In this document: positions 48,086 to 60,826 of the stretch, in pieces
Layout of the letters: each line of letters opens with the position of its first letter
Numbering within the stretch: position 1 is the stretch's first letter
Program-made: the position numbers and the translations under genes
The notes under the pieces: generated by a model
What the model was told of the DNA's origin: nothing
Seen by the model: the letters and a program-made list of their open reading frames with translations, nothing else
Databases searched by the model: none
Source of the DNA: Diadophis punctatus similis
Taxonomy: Eukaryota; Chordata; Lepidosauria; Squamata; Dipsadidae
Assembly: GCA_023053685.1 (NCBI GenBank)
Contig: JALIGW010000063.1
Coordinates: 1,965,614-2,029,613, forward strand
Reading direction: 5' to 3'
Length of the DNA stretch: 64,000 nt

Positions 48086-49820
48086 CCGGTGACTCCTGAT
48101 GATATAGACACGGCCATAGGAGCGATGAGCTCTGCAACTTGTTTATTGGACCCGTGTCCCTCCTGGCTGGTTTCGGCCACCAGGGAGGTTTCACGCGGCT
48201 GGCTCCAGGCATTGGTCAACGCTTCTTTGAGAGAGGGGTCCGTCCCGCAGCCCTTAAAAGTTGCTGTGGTGAGGCCCCCTCCTCAAGAAGCCTTCCCTGG
48301 ACCCGGCGGATTTAAAGAACTTCCGTCTGGTCTCCAACCTTCCCTTTGCGGGGAAGGTTGTAGAGAAAGTGGTGGCACTCCAGCTCCTACAGCTGTTGGA
48401 TGACACTGATTTTCTGGATCCCTTTCAATCGGGGTTCAGGCGCGGCTACAGTACGGAAACGGATTTGGTCACCCTGATGAATGACCTCTGGCGAGCCCAG
48501 GATGGTGGTCATTCCTCCATCCTGATGCTACTTGACATCTCAGCAGTTTTCGATACCATTGACCATGGTATCCTTCTGCATCGTCTCGGTGAGGTGGGAG
48601 TGGGCGGCACTGTTCTACAGTGGTTCTCCTCCTACCTCTCTGATAGGACATAGTCGGTGTTGACAGGGGGGCAGATGTCCAGCCCTAGGCCCCTACTTTG
48701 TGGGGTGCCGCAGGGCTCGGTCCTCTCGCCCATCCTGTTTAACATCTACATGAAACCACTGGGTGAGATCATCCGACAACACGGGATGAGGTATCAGCAG
48801 TATGCTGATGATACCCAGTTGTACATCTCCACCCCGTCTCAATTCAGGGAAGCCATCGACGTAATATGCCGCTGCCTGGATGATGTTAGGGTCTGGATGG
48901 GGAGGAACTGGCTAAAATTCAACCCGGACAAGACCGAGTGGCTATGGATATTGCCTCCCAAGGATTCTGTCAATTGCCCCTCCTTAGTTCTTGGGGGGGT
49001 AGAAATTAACTCCCTCAGAATGGGTTCACAATTTGGGTGTCCTCCTAGATCCACAGCTAAAATTGGAGCAACATCTTTCAGCTGTGGCTAGAGGGACCTT
49101 TGCACAGGTTTGCCTAGTGCACCAATTGTGACCCTACTTGGAGAGGGAGGCTCTACTCACAGTCACCCATGCCCTTATCACCTCCCGGCTGGATTATTGC
49201 AACGCGCTCTACATGGGGCTACCCTTGAAGAGTATCCGGAGACTGCAATTGGTGCAAAATGCAGCTGCGCGAGCTGTAGTGGGTGTGCCTAGGTACACCC
49301 ACGTAAACCTATCCTCCGCCAGCTGCATTGGCTGCCCATTAGTCTCCGGACCCAATTTAAGGTGTTGGTTTTGACCTTTAAAGCCCTACATGGCTCAGGG
49401 CCAGGCTACCTTTGGGACCGCATCCTGCCACATACCTCCCTACGACCAGTTAGGTCCCACAGAGTTGGTGTCCTCCAGGTCCCATCAACCAAGCAATGTC
49501 GGTTGGTGGGGCTGGAGGGGAGAGCCTTCTCTGTGGGAGCTCCCTCCCTGTGGAACCAACTCCCTCCAGAGATCAGGGCCATCCCCACCCTGCTGGCCTT
49601 CCGTAAAGCAATAAAAACCTGGCTCTTCCGGCAAGCGGGGTGAAAGTGAGACCAAGCAGATTATACTTGGGTCTCCCCCCCCTAGTTATGAATGTTAGAG
49701 ATTTTTTTATTTTTATATTTTTTTAATTGCTATATGTTTTTATATCTGTAATAGATTTGACATGTTGTGAGCCGCGAAGAGTCCCTCGGGAGTTGGGCGG
49801 CGTACGAATCTATTATTAGA
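48086..49820 (+). mobile_element. 5'-truncated CR1 LINE
   Basis: Reverse transcriptase region (TCLLDPCPSWLVSATREV, LLDISAVFDTIDHGIL, GVPQGSVLSPILFNIYM, YADDTQLYI) through to the C-terminal part (LITSRLDYCNALYMGLPLKS) with stops at 48652 and frame shifts near 48280, 49020 and 49310. 3' end GCCGCGAAGAGTCCCTCGGG. It splits the block seen intact at 21190 (CCAACCAAGAGCATCC). Confidence 0.92.
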
Positions 49821-50007
49821 TTAAATTAAATTAAATTAAATTAAATTAAATTAAATTAAATTAAATTAAATTAAATTAAATTAAATTAAATTAAATTAAA
49901 TTAAATTAAATTAAATTAAATTAAATTAAATTAAATTAAATTAAATTAAATTAAATTAAATTAAATTAAATTAAATTAAATTAAATTATTAAATTAAATT
50001 AAATTAA
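49821..50007. repeat. (TTAAA)n microsatellite at CR1 3' end
   Basis: About 36 pentanucleotide units with one interruption, grown from the CR1 tail. Confidence 0.97.
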
Positions 50008-50008
50008 G

Positions 50009-50940
50009 AGCATCCACACAATCAGCAAAAGGGCCACCAAGTTGCCCCAAATGATGTTCTGGATGGATGTGGCAAGAACTCAGATCTTATCATCCACCAT
50101 GCTGTATCTTAGTTGCAGACCTCACAGCCTGTGCTGCCCCATTCACTCACACATACATGTAAGTATAGTTTAGTGAGTTTATTAATGTTCCCCAGCAATT
50201 CCCTTAACCTTGACTCAGAAATGTCCCAAATAAATCCAGCCAATAGTCCATAAAGCAATGGAAAGTTGCTCAAACAAATAAGTCCACCAAACAAACTTAA
50301 ATACACCAGGGAAAACTGAAATATACAATCAAGAGCTCACTTGGCAAGAGAAGTTCAGAGTCCCCAAGGCACAATTCCAAACACAGTCAAGCAGGAAGCA
50401 GGAAAACAAAAAAAACAGCTAGAAAACCAACACATTGTTCCCAGCAATGCCTCCCTCTGCCTGTTGTCATAAATAGCTTTCTGGTACAGCTCATTAAGAT
50501 GGGCGGGGTCTTCTCCCGAATAATCTTGCAGATCTCTTTTGCTGTTGACTTTTCTCTGCCCTGTGTGCTGTTGGATGCAAAACAAAAAGCAGTTCCTCCT
50601 CCTCTTTACTGACAATCTGCAAGCATTCCCCAGCTGAAGCCTCCTCTAAAACTCTTTGGCCACCTGTTCAGAGCCATTAATTTACCCAGTTCCTGAAATG
50701 CCAGGAATGAGCTCATCCTCCCTTGAGCTGACCTCTGAGGAAGACTGTGGGAAGTTGTCCAAAGGAGACATCATACAGCCCGCTGTTTATTTAATAAACA
50801 AAAATACTTCAAAATATAAAGGTTCTCGGTGTCTTACATGAATACTGAAGGGCAAGTGTAAAGGGAAAAAAATCTATCCACATAACTTATTCCATATTTA
50901 CCCAATGATACAGTTCACCAATTATCAATTTCCAGACCGT
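50009..50940. repeat. Duplicated intergenic block (matches 21190-21380 and 25611-26340)
   Basis: Continuation of the orphan exon 2 flank followed directly by the block found at 25611-26340. It shows the ancestral junction without the R4 and hAT insertions of the other unit. Confidence 0.8.
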
Positions 50941-51007
<67 letters not shown>

Positions 51008-51010
51008 TCT

Positions 51011-51046
<36 letters not shown>

Positions 51047-52305
51047 TTTGGTAGTTTGGTGGTTTTCTTATATGCCGCCCTACTCCCTCAGGACTCAGGG
51101 CGGTATACAACATTTTATAAAAACTCCAAACAAATCATTAAAAAGGCAATTTAAAAACAATTTTAAAAATATAAACAACATACATACATGGGGGAGACAT
51201 CAGATATAAAGTCATCTCAAACTCACCCCGCCTGCCGGAAGAGCCATGTTTTGATGGCTTTTCGGAAGGCCAGCAAGGTGGGGATGGTTCGGATCTCTGC
51301 AGGAAGTTGGTTCCAGAGAGCAGGGGCCCCTACAGAGAAGGCCCTCCCCTTAGGCCCCGCCAGTCGGCACTGTTTGGCTGACAGGACCTGGAGGAGACCC
51401 ACTCTGTGGGACCTAACCGGTCGAAGGGAAGAATGAGGCAGAATGCGGTCCCGAAGATAGCCTGGTCCTAAGTCATGTAGGGCTTTAAAGATGATGATCA
51501 GCACCTTGAATTGTACCCGGAGACCAATGGGCAACCAATGCAGCTGGCGGAATATAGGTGTCACGTGGGTGTACCTTGAAATACCCACCACAGCACGCGC
51601 AGCTGCATTTTGCACCAGTTGAAGTCTCTGAATACTCTTCAAGTGCAGCCCCATGTAGAGTGCATTGCAGTAGTCCAATCGGGTGGTGACAAGGGCATGA
51701 GTGATCGTGAGTAGAGCCTCCTTCTCCAAGTATGGTCGCAATTGATGCACCAGGCGAACCTGTGCAAAGGCCCCCCCTAGCCACAGCTGAAAGTTGTTGG
51801 TCTAATTTTAGCTGAGGATCTAGGAGGACTCCCAAATTGCGAACACATTTTGAGGGAGTTAATTTTTCTCCCTCAAGAACCAAGGCGGGACAGTCAATAT
51901 AGTCCTTCGGAGGCAATATCCAGAGCCACTCAGTCTTGTCCGGGTTGAGTCTGAGTCTGTTCCTCCCCATCCAGATCTTAACATTGTCCAGGCATTGGCA
52001 CATCACATCAACCGCCTCCCTGAATTGAGACGGGGTGGTGATGTACAGCTGGGTGTCATCAGCGTACTGTTGGAAACTCACCCCATGTCTACAGATGATC
52101 TCCCCCAGCAGTTTCATGTAAATGTTAAACAGGATGGGTGAGAGGATCGAACCCAGAGGCACCCCACAGGTCAGGGGCCTAGGAGATGACCTCTGCCCAC
52201 CTGCCAACACCGACTGCATCCTGTCGGCGAGATAAGAGGAGAACCACCATAAGATGGTGCCTCCCACTCCCAACTCACCGAGACGACACTGGATCCAGTG
52301 TCCTT
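50941..52305 (-). mobile_element. Antisense 5'-truncated CR1 LINE
   Basis: Minus strand: reverse transcriptase from GVGGTILWWFSSYLADRM through YADDTQLYITTPS to the C-terminal part (LDYCNALYMGLHLKS), one frame shift near 51750, and 3' end at 50941-51110 with an (ATTT)n tail of about 110 bp. It interrupts the block whose intact form is CCAGACCCTTTGTCTC (1620, 26360). Confidence 0.92.
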
Positions 52306-52394
52306 TGTCTCTAATATCATCCAAAAATTAATATTTCTAGGGCAAATGAAATTTCACTTTCGCATTAACAATTTTAAAATCACTTCCAATTTGG

Positions 52395-52744
52395 GATTAA
52401 TATATGGAGATCTGGGTGTATGTGTCACACAATCCTTGTACTCAGAGCAACTTTCAAAAATTAGGCGGGTGATGGCAGTCAGCCATGCGAGGAGTGAGAG
52501 CAGCTGGTCAGGGTGAGAGGTGGCAGCAGGCAGGTGGGCAAGGAACCAGAGAGAAGATGGATTGCAGGCATGACTCTAGGTGAGGCCAAGGCAGGCGAGG
52601 CGAGATAAGGAGTGGCTGGAAGGGGAGGGGCAGAGTGCGGTGTGCCAGTGGTGCAATCAGGCGGTTCGCGGAAACAAACAAACGATTCAGCCAAACCAGT
52701 GCGAACCAGATGAATCCCACCTCTGATTTAATATAAGGAGATCT
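52395..52744. repeat. Direct-repeat-flanked insertion, 5' flank of V2R-C
   Basis: Orthologous to 1718-2087 and 26454-26791. Confidence 0.6.
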
Positions 52745-52749
52745 AATGG

Positions 52750-53493
52750 AAAAGTAAATCAAAAACAGGTCCTATTCTTAACATTAGGCAGGGTTCAAGG
52801 TTACAGATTTCTTCCTTAGCATTAGAAGACAGGCAGCACTAGAATTAATCGTCATCAACCTAAGGTGGCACCAAACTGTTTAGTTCTGGGTGACCTTTCC
52901 CAGGAGTCTCTGGAGACAAGAGAGTACATTGAAGGACAACACCCAATTTCCTGAGTGTCGAACTATCTTCCTTCAGCATCACTTTCTAGACATGTCCAGA
53001 AAGGAAGGACCACAACCACTTCAGACCAATGCCCTCAAGGGATATAACTTTGATTTTTCACTATGCTTTTCTCCAGCTTCTCCTCAGCACATGGAGGCCT
53101 AGAAGTAGTTCCAGATCCCCAGAGGAGATGTTGCTTCTTAGAGTAATTATTAAAATCCTGGTCTGTGAGATATCTCCTGATATTCCTCCAATGATTGCCT
53201 TTGATGTAAACATCAGACTGAAGCAACTTGAAAGGGATCTTGCATCAGGAAAGGATAAATGCCTCAGTTCACACTCTGTGTGGCACAAATTTTGGGACAT
53301 TCAGGGACTGTGCTTCTTGAATGTACCTTTCCTTTCTCTCCTTTCTAGGTGAAGTTCTCCACTCTCTCCTGCTTACCTCTCTCTCAGTCAAGAAAGCCAA
53401 TGTCATTTCCATCTTGTGACAGTGCTTTCAATTCTTTGAACTCTCTTGTTCTTCCTTAGAAATAGGAAGGGGATTGATTCAGGCCCATGAATT
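52750..53493 (+). promoter_or_regulatory. Conserved 5' flank / putative promoter-5'UTR of V2R-C
   Basis: Collinear with A and B. The hydrophobic open frame starts at ATG 53128. An out-of-frame ATG lies seven bases before the exon 1 start (53487). Confidence 0.4.
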
Positions 53494-53711
53494 ATGGACC
53501 TCCTCCTTCTGCTTCTGCTGCTGCTGATGTCCCAGCCAGTCTCTGGGAAGCCGAGAATGAAGTGCCTGCTGAGGTTGGAGGAGCAGGAGGGAAGAAAACT
53601 ACAGAGCTATTACAGGCCAGGAGACCACCTCATTAGTATAGTCTCCATTGCCACACTAATATCCCACATAATGCTGTCTTTCAACACAGCTCCTTATACT
53701 CAATCTCCCTC
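53494..53711 (+). CDS. V2R-C exon 1
   Basis: MD-L9-MSQPVSG signal peptide, then [11 protein letters not shown] and [10 protein letters not shown]. Donor TC|GTAAGT. Confidence 0.93.
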
Positions 53712-56700
53712 GTAAGTCATTCAGTCATTCAGGATGGAGTTGCATTTCTCTCCATTTGCGGGGCTAACATGCTTCTTCTTTTCTTTCCCTTACTCCTATA
53801 TTGTAGGATCAGGTCTAATTTCTTGAATCATTTGGATTTCCATGGCTTCTCTCTTACGTCTTATTTTAAGAGACCCAAATCCAAAGATGGAGCAACCCTG
53901 CCCCCCAAAGTCCAAATTATTTTCCCCTCTCATACAATCCTGAGTTAATCACAACTAGCTTATTGAAAAGTTTGTAGTTGCCTTTGCCCAACCCATTCCT
54001 CTATTTTTATAACCATTCATTGATATTCAGTTCCCGAGTCCAGCAGATATAGAGAATGACCTGTTTTTAGAATTGCTTTTCTGGGTCTCTTATAATAAGA
54101 TTCTGTAATAGCTATGTTCCCTATGCCATCCATCTGGACAATTCGCAAGATTCATTTTACTCGTTATATACATGTATGCATCTGAACTAGACTGTGTTGT
54201 TTCTCTGGGTCATATAATATATGTAGGTATATCCATAATTTTGCATTTATTTATTCTGTTATGGTTTTGTAGTGTATATTCAATGTGGTGATCCTTTGAA
54301 AGCTGTATGCAATGAAATTTCATTTTAATTGTATGCTGATTACATTACATTTTAATGTATGCACATTCAAAGTGACAATAAAGTTATTCTAAGTTCTAAG
54401 TCCGCTTTGCTGATATTTTAATGATTGAATGATTTTGAATAGCAGTAGCACTTAGACTTATATACCGCTTCACAGTGCTTTACAGCCCTCTGTAAGCAGT
54501 TAACAGAGTCAGCATTCTGGGTCCTCATCTTGGTTGTTGCACAAATTAAAAAATGAGTAAAATTACAAATAATGATATATTTGTGAATATTAAATCTCCA
54601 TCACACCTTCTCAGCATTCATGAAAATGTTGATGGATGAGTATAATTTGATTCTTGTTTTGGACACTTTTGTCTTAAGACAGAATTGGCTTGTGGAGATT
54701 ACATTATCATGAACGTCTTTTACAGTAGTTCATTTACTGATCCAGCAAGAATCCTACGCTTCATTTTTGCCATTCAACAAGTCAACAAGAATTCTCAGCT
54801 TTTGTACAATCTCACACTTGGCTACAACATCCATGACAATTATTTGAACACCCTTGGGACTTCAGATGCCTTGCTGGACATGCTCTCCACTGGAGAAGCA
54901 AATGTTCCCAACTACAGCTGTGGAAAGAAGGACAACCTGATGGCTGTTCTTGATGGATCTCTTGATGACATCTCCATTCAGATGTCAACATTAGTAGGCA
55001 CCTACAAAGTCCCACAGGTTTGTTTCTGTGTTTCTCTATCTGGTAAAGTGAGCAGGTTGTTGGTGGATGGGTAATAGATTCAATCATATCTTTTCTTTGG
55101 AATTCACGAGCTGTTTTTCACCATGGCCATTGTCATGGCTAGGGATTGGGACCCACATTGGGATGGAGGCATAAACATTAACTTGAGTAAGACTTGAGCA
55201 ACTGGACACAATGTTAAATATGGAACATTTAAGCAAATCTCTAAAATGAACAGATTTGCATTTGCAGTACTCTAGAGATCGAAGACCAAGCACATCTATT
55301 ATCTGAATGTCAATTTTATTAGAAAAAAGAAATTGCGGTATCTTAGATCCCAGATTAGATAAATGATTCTATTCAATGTTGCTAATATTCTGCATTTTGT
55401 ATTCTTTACCATGATATAGCTTAAGGGTTAATAACAATAAACCATTCTAATATGTTCGTGAGAATCTCACTGGATATGTTAAAAGCTTATATTTTGGACT
55501 TGATCTGATTTAAATGTAACACACCATTTTTCATTGCTTCTTTAGATCAGTTATGGAATTGTTTCAGAGGCTCTGAGTGATAAAAGTCAAATTCCCTTTT
55601 TTCATCAGATGCTCCCCAAAAATGGGATCCAGTATCTAGGAATTGTCCAACTCCTCCTCCATTTCAGATGGACTTTGATTGGTCTCTTTCCACCAGACAC
55701 AGAGGAGAGAGAGAATTTCATGAGAACTTTCAGTCCTATGCTTGTCAGAAATGGAATTTGTGTCGTTATCTCACAACAATTCTCAATGGCTAGAGCTGTA
55801 GAACATCTCAGAAATGCCATCTCTAAGTGGAAACAAGTCAATGTCTTTGTTCACTTCATAGAATTTGTTTCCCTTCTGGATAGAGTTCGCCACATCCATT
55901 TAATCACTGAACATTTGCCAGGACCCATTCGAGGGAAAGTCTGGATCACCACAATTGTGGAGAAACTGACAGTGACAGGACATGCACTTTACAAATATAT
56001 CCATAGCATTTGGACCTTTGCTTTTCAGGAAAAAAAATGGCAAAATGATGACACCTTTCAACACAATCTTTTTAAGGATTCCAAATTTGAAGATCAGTCT
56101 TTTCGATGTTCTTTTTCAAAGCATGTCCTTTCTGTCAAGGGCCGGAGACGATGCACCCAGATGGCACCACTGGACATGCAAGAGAAAAAGAATAGAATTT
56201 TGATAAAAAATGAACACCGTTTTTATAGTGTTGTTAAGACTCTGGCCCATGCCTTGAATGTTGCATATTCCTCAATATCTAGGAGGAGAAAAATGGTGGA
56301 GAAAGAGAGATTGGGGGTTCCAAGGCTAGAGCCATGGCAGGTATGGGGTCCTGACAAGGATCCATCAAACCTGGTTGCTATTTAGAAAAAAATCCAATGC
56401 CCATGTAGGGGAACCATTTCAACTTACTTCTTCTTCAAAACACTAACAGGTTTGGCCAAGCTGATGCCAGATTTAGTTCACAGGATTATGTTCCAAAGAG
56501 CAGGCGCTGTGACAATTATATTTTGATATTAAACAGTACTGTTATAACGTTATTTAAAAGGTATACATTTTAAAAATATTCCTTTACTTATGGGTTTGTA
56601 ATTAGCATGACAGAATTGTAATATTCATAAATTTCAGCTAAACCTTGGAACATTTTGCCTAACCCCTCCTCACTGCAGGAATCCAATTAAAGCTTTTCAG

Positions 56701-59700
56701 ACTGATGGCTGCTCAGTCTTTGCATTCAGCTGTGGTGGCGCAGTGGTTACAATGCAAATATTGCTGGCTAACTCACTGCTCACTGCCAGGAGTTTGATCC
56801 TGACCAGCTCAAGGTTGACTCAGCCTTCCATCCTTCCAAGGTTGGTAAAATGAGGACCCAGATTGTTGGGGGCAATATGCTGATTCTATAAACCACTTAG
56901 AGAGGGCTGTAAAAGCACTGTGAAGTGGTATATAAGTCTAAGTGCTATTGCTATTTAGGCAAATAGTGAAGTGGGGTGGGGACTGAACATCTCTTGTTCA
57001 CTGGCTGAGCTTAAAATTGCTCCTCCTTTTAGGATGTTTCAAATTGCTTTCAAAATTCCTGAATGTTTCCATTCCAGTTCCATCCCTTTCTGGAGAAGAA
57101 TGAGTTTTGCAATTTTTCCTGGGAGAAACTATACTTGGACCAAAGTGGAAATGTAGCAGCAGATCTGAATATCATAAGTTGGTTGCTTTTCCCCAACAAG
57201 GATCCAATCAAAGAGCAACTGGGGAGTCTTGAAAGACAAAAGCTTATTATCAATGAAGATGCTCTTTCACGGCTAAACTTGCTCAACAAGGTGGTGGAAA
57301 ATATTGGAAACTTTTCTGTCTTTATAGTTGGTGTTAGTGTCCCCTGAAAAAGCAGGCTCAGATATTTTTTTTGCCTCTGTTTCACCCCACTGGGATAGGC
57401 CTCCTGCTGCTAGGAAGGTGATCCAAGGTGTTCAATCAAAACGGAATCACAATGACTTGTCCCATATGAGATAATGCCTTAAATTAGAAAAATGAAGGAC
57501 TGAAAGTTCCCTTTTTCCCACCCACCCCCCAAGTCCTTTTTGACAAGTGAAATAATCAGGGTCAGTTTGTAATGAAATGCAACTTAGATTTGGTCTTTGG
57601 CTTGTAAGCCATCTAAAAACCCCTTGAATGCAATTGTTTATCTCGATTGTCAGCAACTGTAAGTCTTTCATTGAAACAAAGAATTTTCCAAATTTAAGTA
57701 ATAAAAAATGTGGTTCTATCTTCTCCTTAGCAATTAACAACAAAACTTTAATTCTTCAATGGAAAGTACCTTGTCTTGAATGCATAACTGGGCCTTAGAA
57801 ATATCCATGTCCCATACAGGGCTTGTACTCATTTCCCATGTGCTCCAGCAAAAGATGCCTGATTTATCCTTTTTGAGTGACATGATCTTATGACTTCATC
57901 TCCCCTCATCCTCATTATAATTCTAGAAAGTAGGCAGGAATCTTTAGTCTTATTTCACCAGCATGGCAGCTGTATGAATTGAAAATATAAATGTATAGAC
58001 ATAACTAAATAATACCTCATTTGAGGTTGACAGTCCTAGTTTGTGAGGAATTTTTTTATATCTTAACTGGAACAAGGATTTGGATCATTTTCAAAGGGGA
58101 GTGGCTTTGAAATACTTTATGTAGTCCAGAAGAAACCTTTTCCTGATCTACTGCTCAGAAGTTTTTTTTCTTAAGCAGAGTTTCATTTAATTTTAATCAA
58201 TCTAATAAATAAAAATTTGGCAGATATTTTGGAATGAATTTTGTTTTTCTGCTTAGTCTCTGCCTCAGTCCAAATGTGTGGACAATTGTCACCCTGGATT
58301 TGTAAAACGGGCTCGGAAAGAAGAACCAATCTGCTGCTATGATTGCATTCTTTGTCCGGAGGGGACCATCTCCACACAGGAAGGTGAGTGATACCAGAGG
58401 AAAGGGCATTGGATTCAACCAGAACATTTTATCAAAGTGCATATTAAAAGACATATGTGAACTTGACTATTTTATTCTATTTTATTCTTCATTGCTATTT
58501 TCAACATGTGCATTTTATTCTATAATGGGAGGAATAAAATCTTGAAGAATAAGACAGGAAGAGATGGAAGAAAGTAGTGGATTGGGCAAGATTAATTATG
58601 CTAAAGGAAGTATCTTTTCTACTTGTCAGCTTGGAAGTTTCCTTCCATGTTTACCATCTAAATTCTTTGAAACTTGAGGATTGGTTTCAGGTCAATGGGT
58701 TTTGCTCATCCAAACCAATTTTATCTTTCAGGCCAAAATATATAACAGTCAGTCAGTCAGTCAGTCAATATTTATTAAGATCATAGAGCCACATAACAGA
58801 ATGATCTACTTGGGAGGACCAGGGAGGGTGAATGTTTGGGTTCCAGAAACAAGAGAAAACAAAAGACTTAATATTGACGTTACCCCATTGAAACCCCACC
58901 CTCCTAAACCTCTGGAGGTTGATCTTCCAGGCCTTCAGATGAAGAGATTACAACAACATATATTGCCTAAGTCAAGGGTGGTTGTGGTGTCAATTATTTC
59001 TCTTTTGGGATTTATTTATTGTTGTTGATATTTTTATAGTCCTGTATATATTGTATTTTTAAACCGGACTGTAAGCTGCCTACATTTGGTTTAAGATAGG
59101 TAACCAGAATTTTTTTCATTTTCTATGTCTATTTCTACTATTGCTTTCTTTTTTCCCAGTATTAGCTGTCATCCAAAGAAGGTCTTTCTTGGAATGTGAA
59201 AGGAGAAACTATAAAAATAATATTACTTACTGTTTTCTCAGATACTGAAAAATGCACCAAGTGCCCAGATGATAAATATCCAACTGATGACAGAATCCAA
59301 TGTATCCCCAAAAGAATAACCTTCCTGTCCTATGAAGAACATCTGGGCATCATCCTGGTCTCCTTTGCTGTACTCTTGTTTCTAACCACAGTCCTTGTTT
59401 TAGTCATATTCCTCAAATACCTAGAAACTCCCATTGTCAAAGCTAACAACCGTGACCTGTCCTACATCCTCCTGGTTTCCCTCTTGCTTTGCTTCTTGTC
59501 CTCCTTTTTCTTCATTGGCCAACCAAGGAAAGCCACCTGCCTTCTCCGACAAACAATGTTCAGCATCATCTTCTCGGTAGCTGTGTCTTGTGTGTTAGCC
59601 AAAACAATCATGGTTGTGCTGGCCTTCCTGGCCACTAAACCAGGGAACAGGGTGAGGAGATGGTTGGGGAAGAGCTTGGCCAACTCCATCATCCTTTCTG

Positions 59701-60146
59701 GTTCTGCTGGAAAAATTGTAATTTGTGCAATCTGGCTGGGAGTTTCTCCTCCATTTCCTGACTCTGACTTGCATTCCCAGCCTGGAGAGATCATCCTTCA
59801 GTGCAATGAAGGCTCTGTGACCATGTTTTATGTTGTTCTCAGCTACATGGGTTTCCTTGCTGCCATTTGCTTCACAGTGGCTTTCCTGGCCAGGAACCTG
59901 CCTGGGGCATTCAACGAAGCCAAACTGATCACCTTCAGCATGCTGGTCTTCTGCAGCGTCTGGATCTCCTTCCTGCCCACCTACTTGAGCACCAAAGGGA
60001 AATACATGGTGGCCGTGCAGATTTTCTCCATCTTGGCTTCTGGTGCTGGCCTGCTGGGCTGCATCTTCTTCCCCAAGTGCTACATTATCATCCTGAGACC
60101 AGATCTAAATACTAAGGGACATTTAATGATAAAAGTCGGTATCTGA
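53494..60146 (+). CDS. Vomeronasal type-2 receptor C (six exons, intact)
   Basis: Joining 53494-53711, 54726-55017, 55546-56340, 57078-57290, 58257-58383 and 59242-60146 gives 2550 nt and an open 849-residue V2R with the domain plan of copy A: signal peptide (nine leucines), Venus flytrap domain to about residue 500, NCD3G linker 507-548, 7TM 549-849. It is the most compact copy (6.7 kb); its introns have only small repeat insertions, so it may best show the ancestral gene and be the best expressed. Two differences deserve note: exon 2 starts [12 protein letters not shown] with a different acceptor context, and the poly(A) hexamer is AATATA. Expected in the membrane of vomeronasal neurons; ligand unknown. 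Confidence 0.95.
54085..54405 (+). mobile_element. LINE-like 3' tail, intron 1 of V2R-C
   Basis: Insertion absent from A and B; ends GTGACAATAAAGTTATTCTAAG, resembling an L2/CR1-group LINE tail. Possible short TSD (ATAAG/CTAAG). Non-coding, family uncertain. Confidence 0.45.
54438..54530 (-). repeat. SINE 3' fragment, antisense, intron 1 of V2R-C
   Basis: Reverse complement gives AAGCACTGTGAAGCGGTATA and CTAAGTGCTACTGCTA, the tail of the same SINE found in intron 3. Confidence 0.75.
54726..55017 (+). CDS. V2R-C exon 2
   Basis: 292 nt. The sequence before the acceptor (GAACGTCTTTTACAG) is unlike A and B, which share AATAAAAATTAAACAG and a T-run. First residues are [12 protein letters not shown] instead of [12 protein letters not shown]. 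Donor CAG|GTTTGT. Confidence 0.93.
55546..56340 (+). CDS. V2R-C exon 3
   Basis: 795 nt, open, acceptor TGCTTCTTTAG, donor CAG|GTATGG. Has [18 protein letters not shown] where B has its stop. Confidence 0.94.
56728..56955 (+). repeat. tRNA-derived SINE, intron 3 of V2R-C
   Basis: Uninterrupted orthologue of the intron 3 SINE in A and B. Its presence in all three dates it before the gene duplications. Confidence 0.87.
57078..57290 (+). CDS. V2R-C exon 4
   Basis: 213 nt, [19 protein letters not shown] to LNLLNK; acceptor CATTCCAG, donor AAG|GTGGTG. Confidence 0.93.
58257..58383 (+). CDS. V2R-C exon 5 (cysteine-rich linker)
   Basis: 127 nt; [11 protein letters not shown], with Leu where A and B have Pro between the last cysteines. 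All cysteines kept. Donor G|GTGAGTG. Confidence 0.93.
58746..58768. repeat. (CAGT)n microsatellite, intron 5 of V2R-C
   Basis: About five CAGT units then CAATATTTATTAAGATCA; the shortest allele of this array. Confidence 0.9.
59242..60146 (+). CDS. V2R-C exon 6 (7TM domain)
   Basis: 905 nt, stop TGA at 60144. The 7TM sequence is almost identical to A and B; differences include FIGQPRK for FIGRPRK and [10 protein letters not shown] for [10 protein letters not shown]. Confidence 0.95.
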
Positions 60147-60239
60147 TCATTCAAAAGTTTCTTAGGCTCATAATTATTTATTGCAGTTATTATTGAGTTT
60201 GTATGCTTTTTTGACAATTAAGGGTATTTAAAATGAAAT

Positions 60240-60247
60240 GAAATATA
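60240..60247 (+). terminator. Degenerate poly(A) signal (AATATA) of V2R-C
   Basis: The position that holds AATAAA in A and B reads GAAATATACATAG. AATATA is a known but weaker variant. An ATTTAAAATG stretch precedes it. Confidence 0.45.
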
Positions 60248-60454
60248 CATAGAAAGAATGTAAGACTAACTTAAGATAATCATCAAAGTGTAAAACAAAT
60301 TAATTAATAATTTAAATTGTCATGTAACTAGGGAAGGACAAGATAAGAAATGAGATAATTATATTAACATAATGTATCTTCAGAGGAGACAAGATTTTCC
60401 AGATTGGGGTGAGGGTGAGAGATACAATATCATCCATCTTTAGTCCATAACACA

Positions 60455-60725
60455 GTGCTTTCAGCAGTTCTGAGAAGGCTCCACACCCATTTGCACTACT
60501 TAGGAGACCCCGAGGACACAGATAAACCTCTAAGTAGCATCAATGACTTTCTAAAAGATGCAAGTGATCAGCTCTCTGCAACGAGTATAAATCCTTCCAT
60601 TCCCCATCATCCAGTCAGAGCTGAAGAAGCTTCTTGGATGAGAAGTGAAATGTCTTCAAAGAAAAACAAGACAGTCCAGTTACCTCTTGAAAAAAGCACA
60701 TTGGGACATATCAGAGGATAGCAGC
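60455..60725. mobile_element. Penelope-like terminal repeat, after V2R-C
   Basis: Duplicate of 47090-47350, with the GCTGAAGAAGCTTCTTGGAT module. Confidence 0.75.
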
Positions 60726-60826
60726 ACCACTCCATAGATCCACACAAGTTCACAGAAACACAATATCATCAATATCATACCAGAAATCTACACTTCAACT
60801 GTAATCTGAAATGATGATGCAATTGA

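Noticed and set aside
49821..50007. Regular short repeats resembling an array (TTAAA)n
   Set aside because: Units are 5 bp with no spacers; a microsatellite from a LINE tail, not CRISPR.
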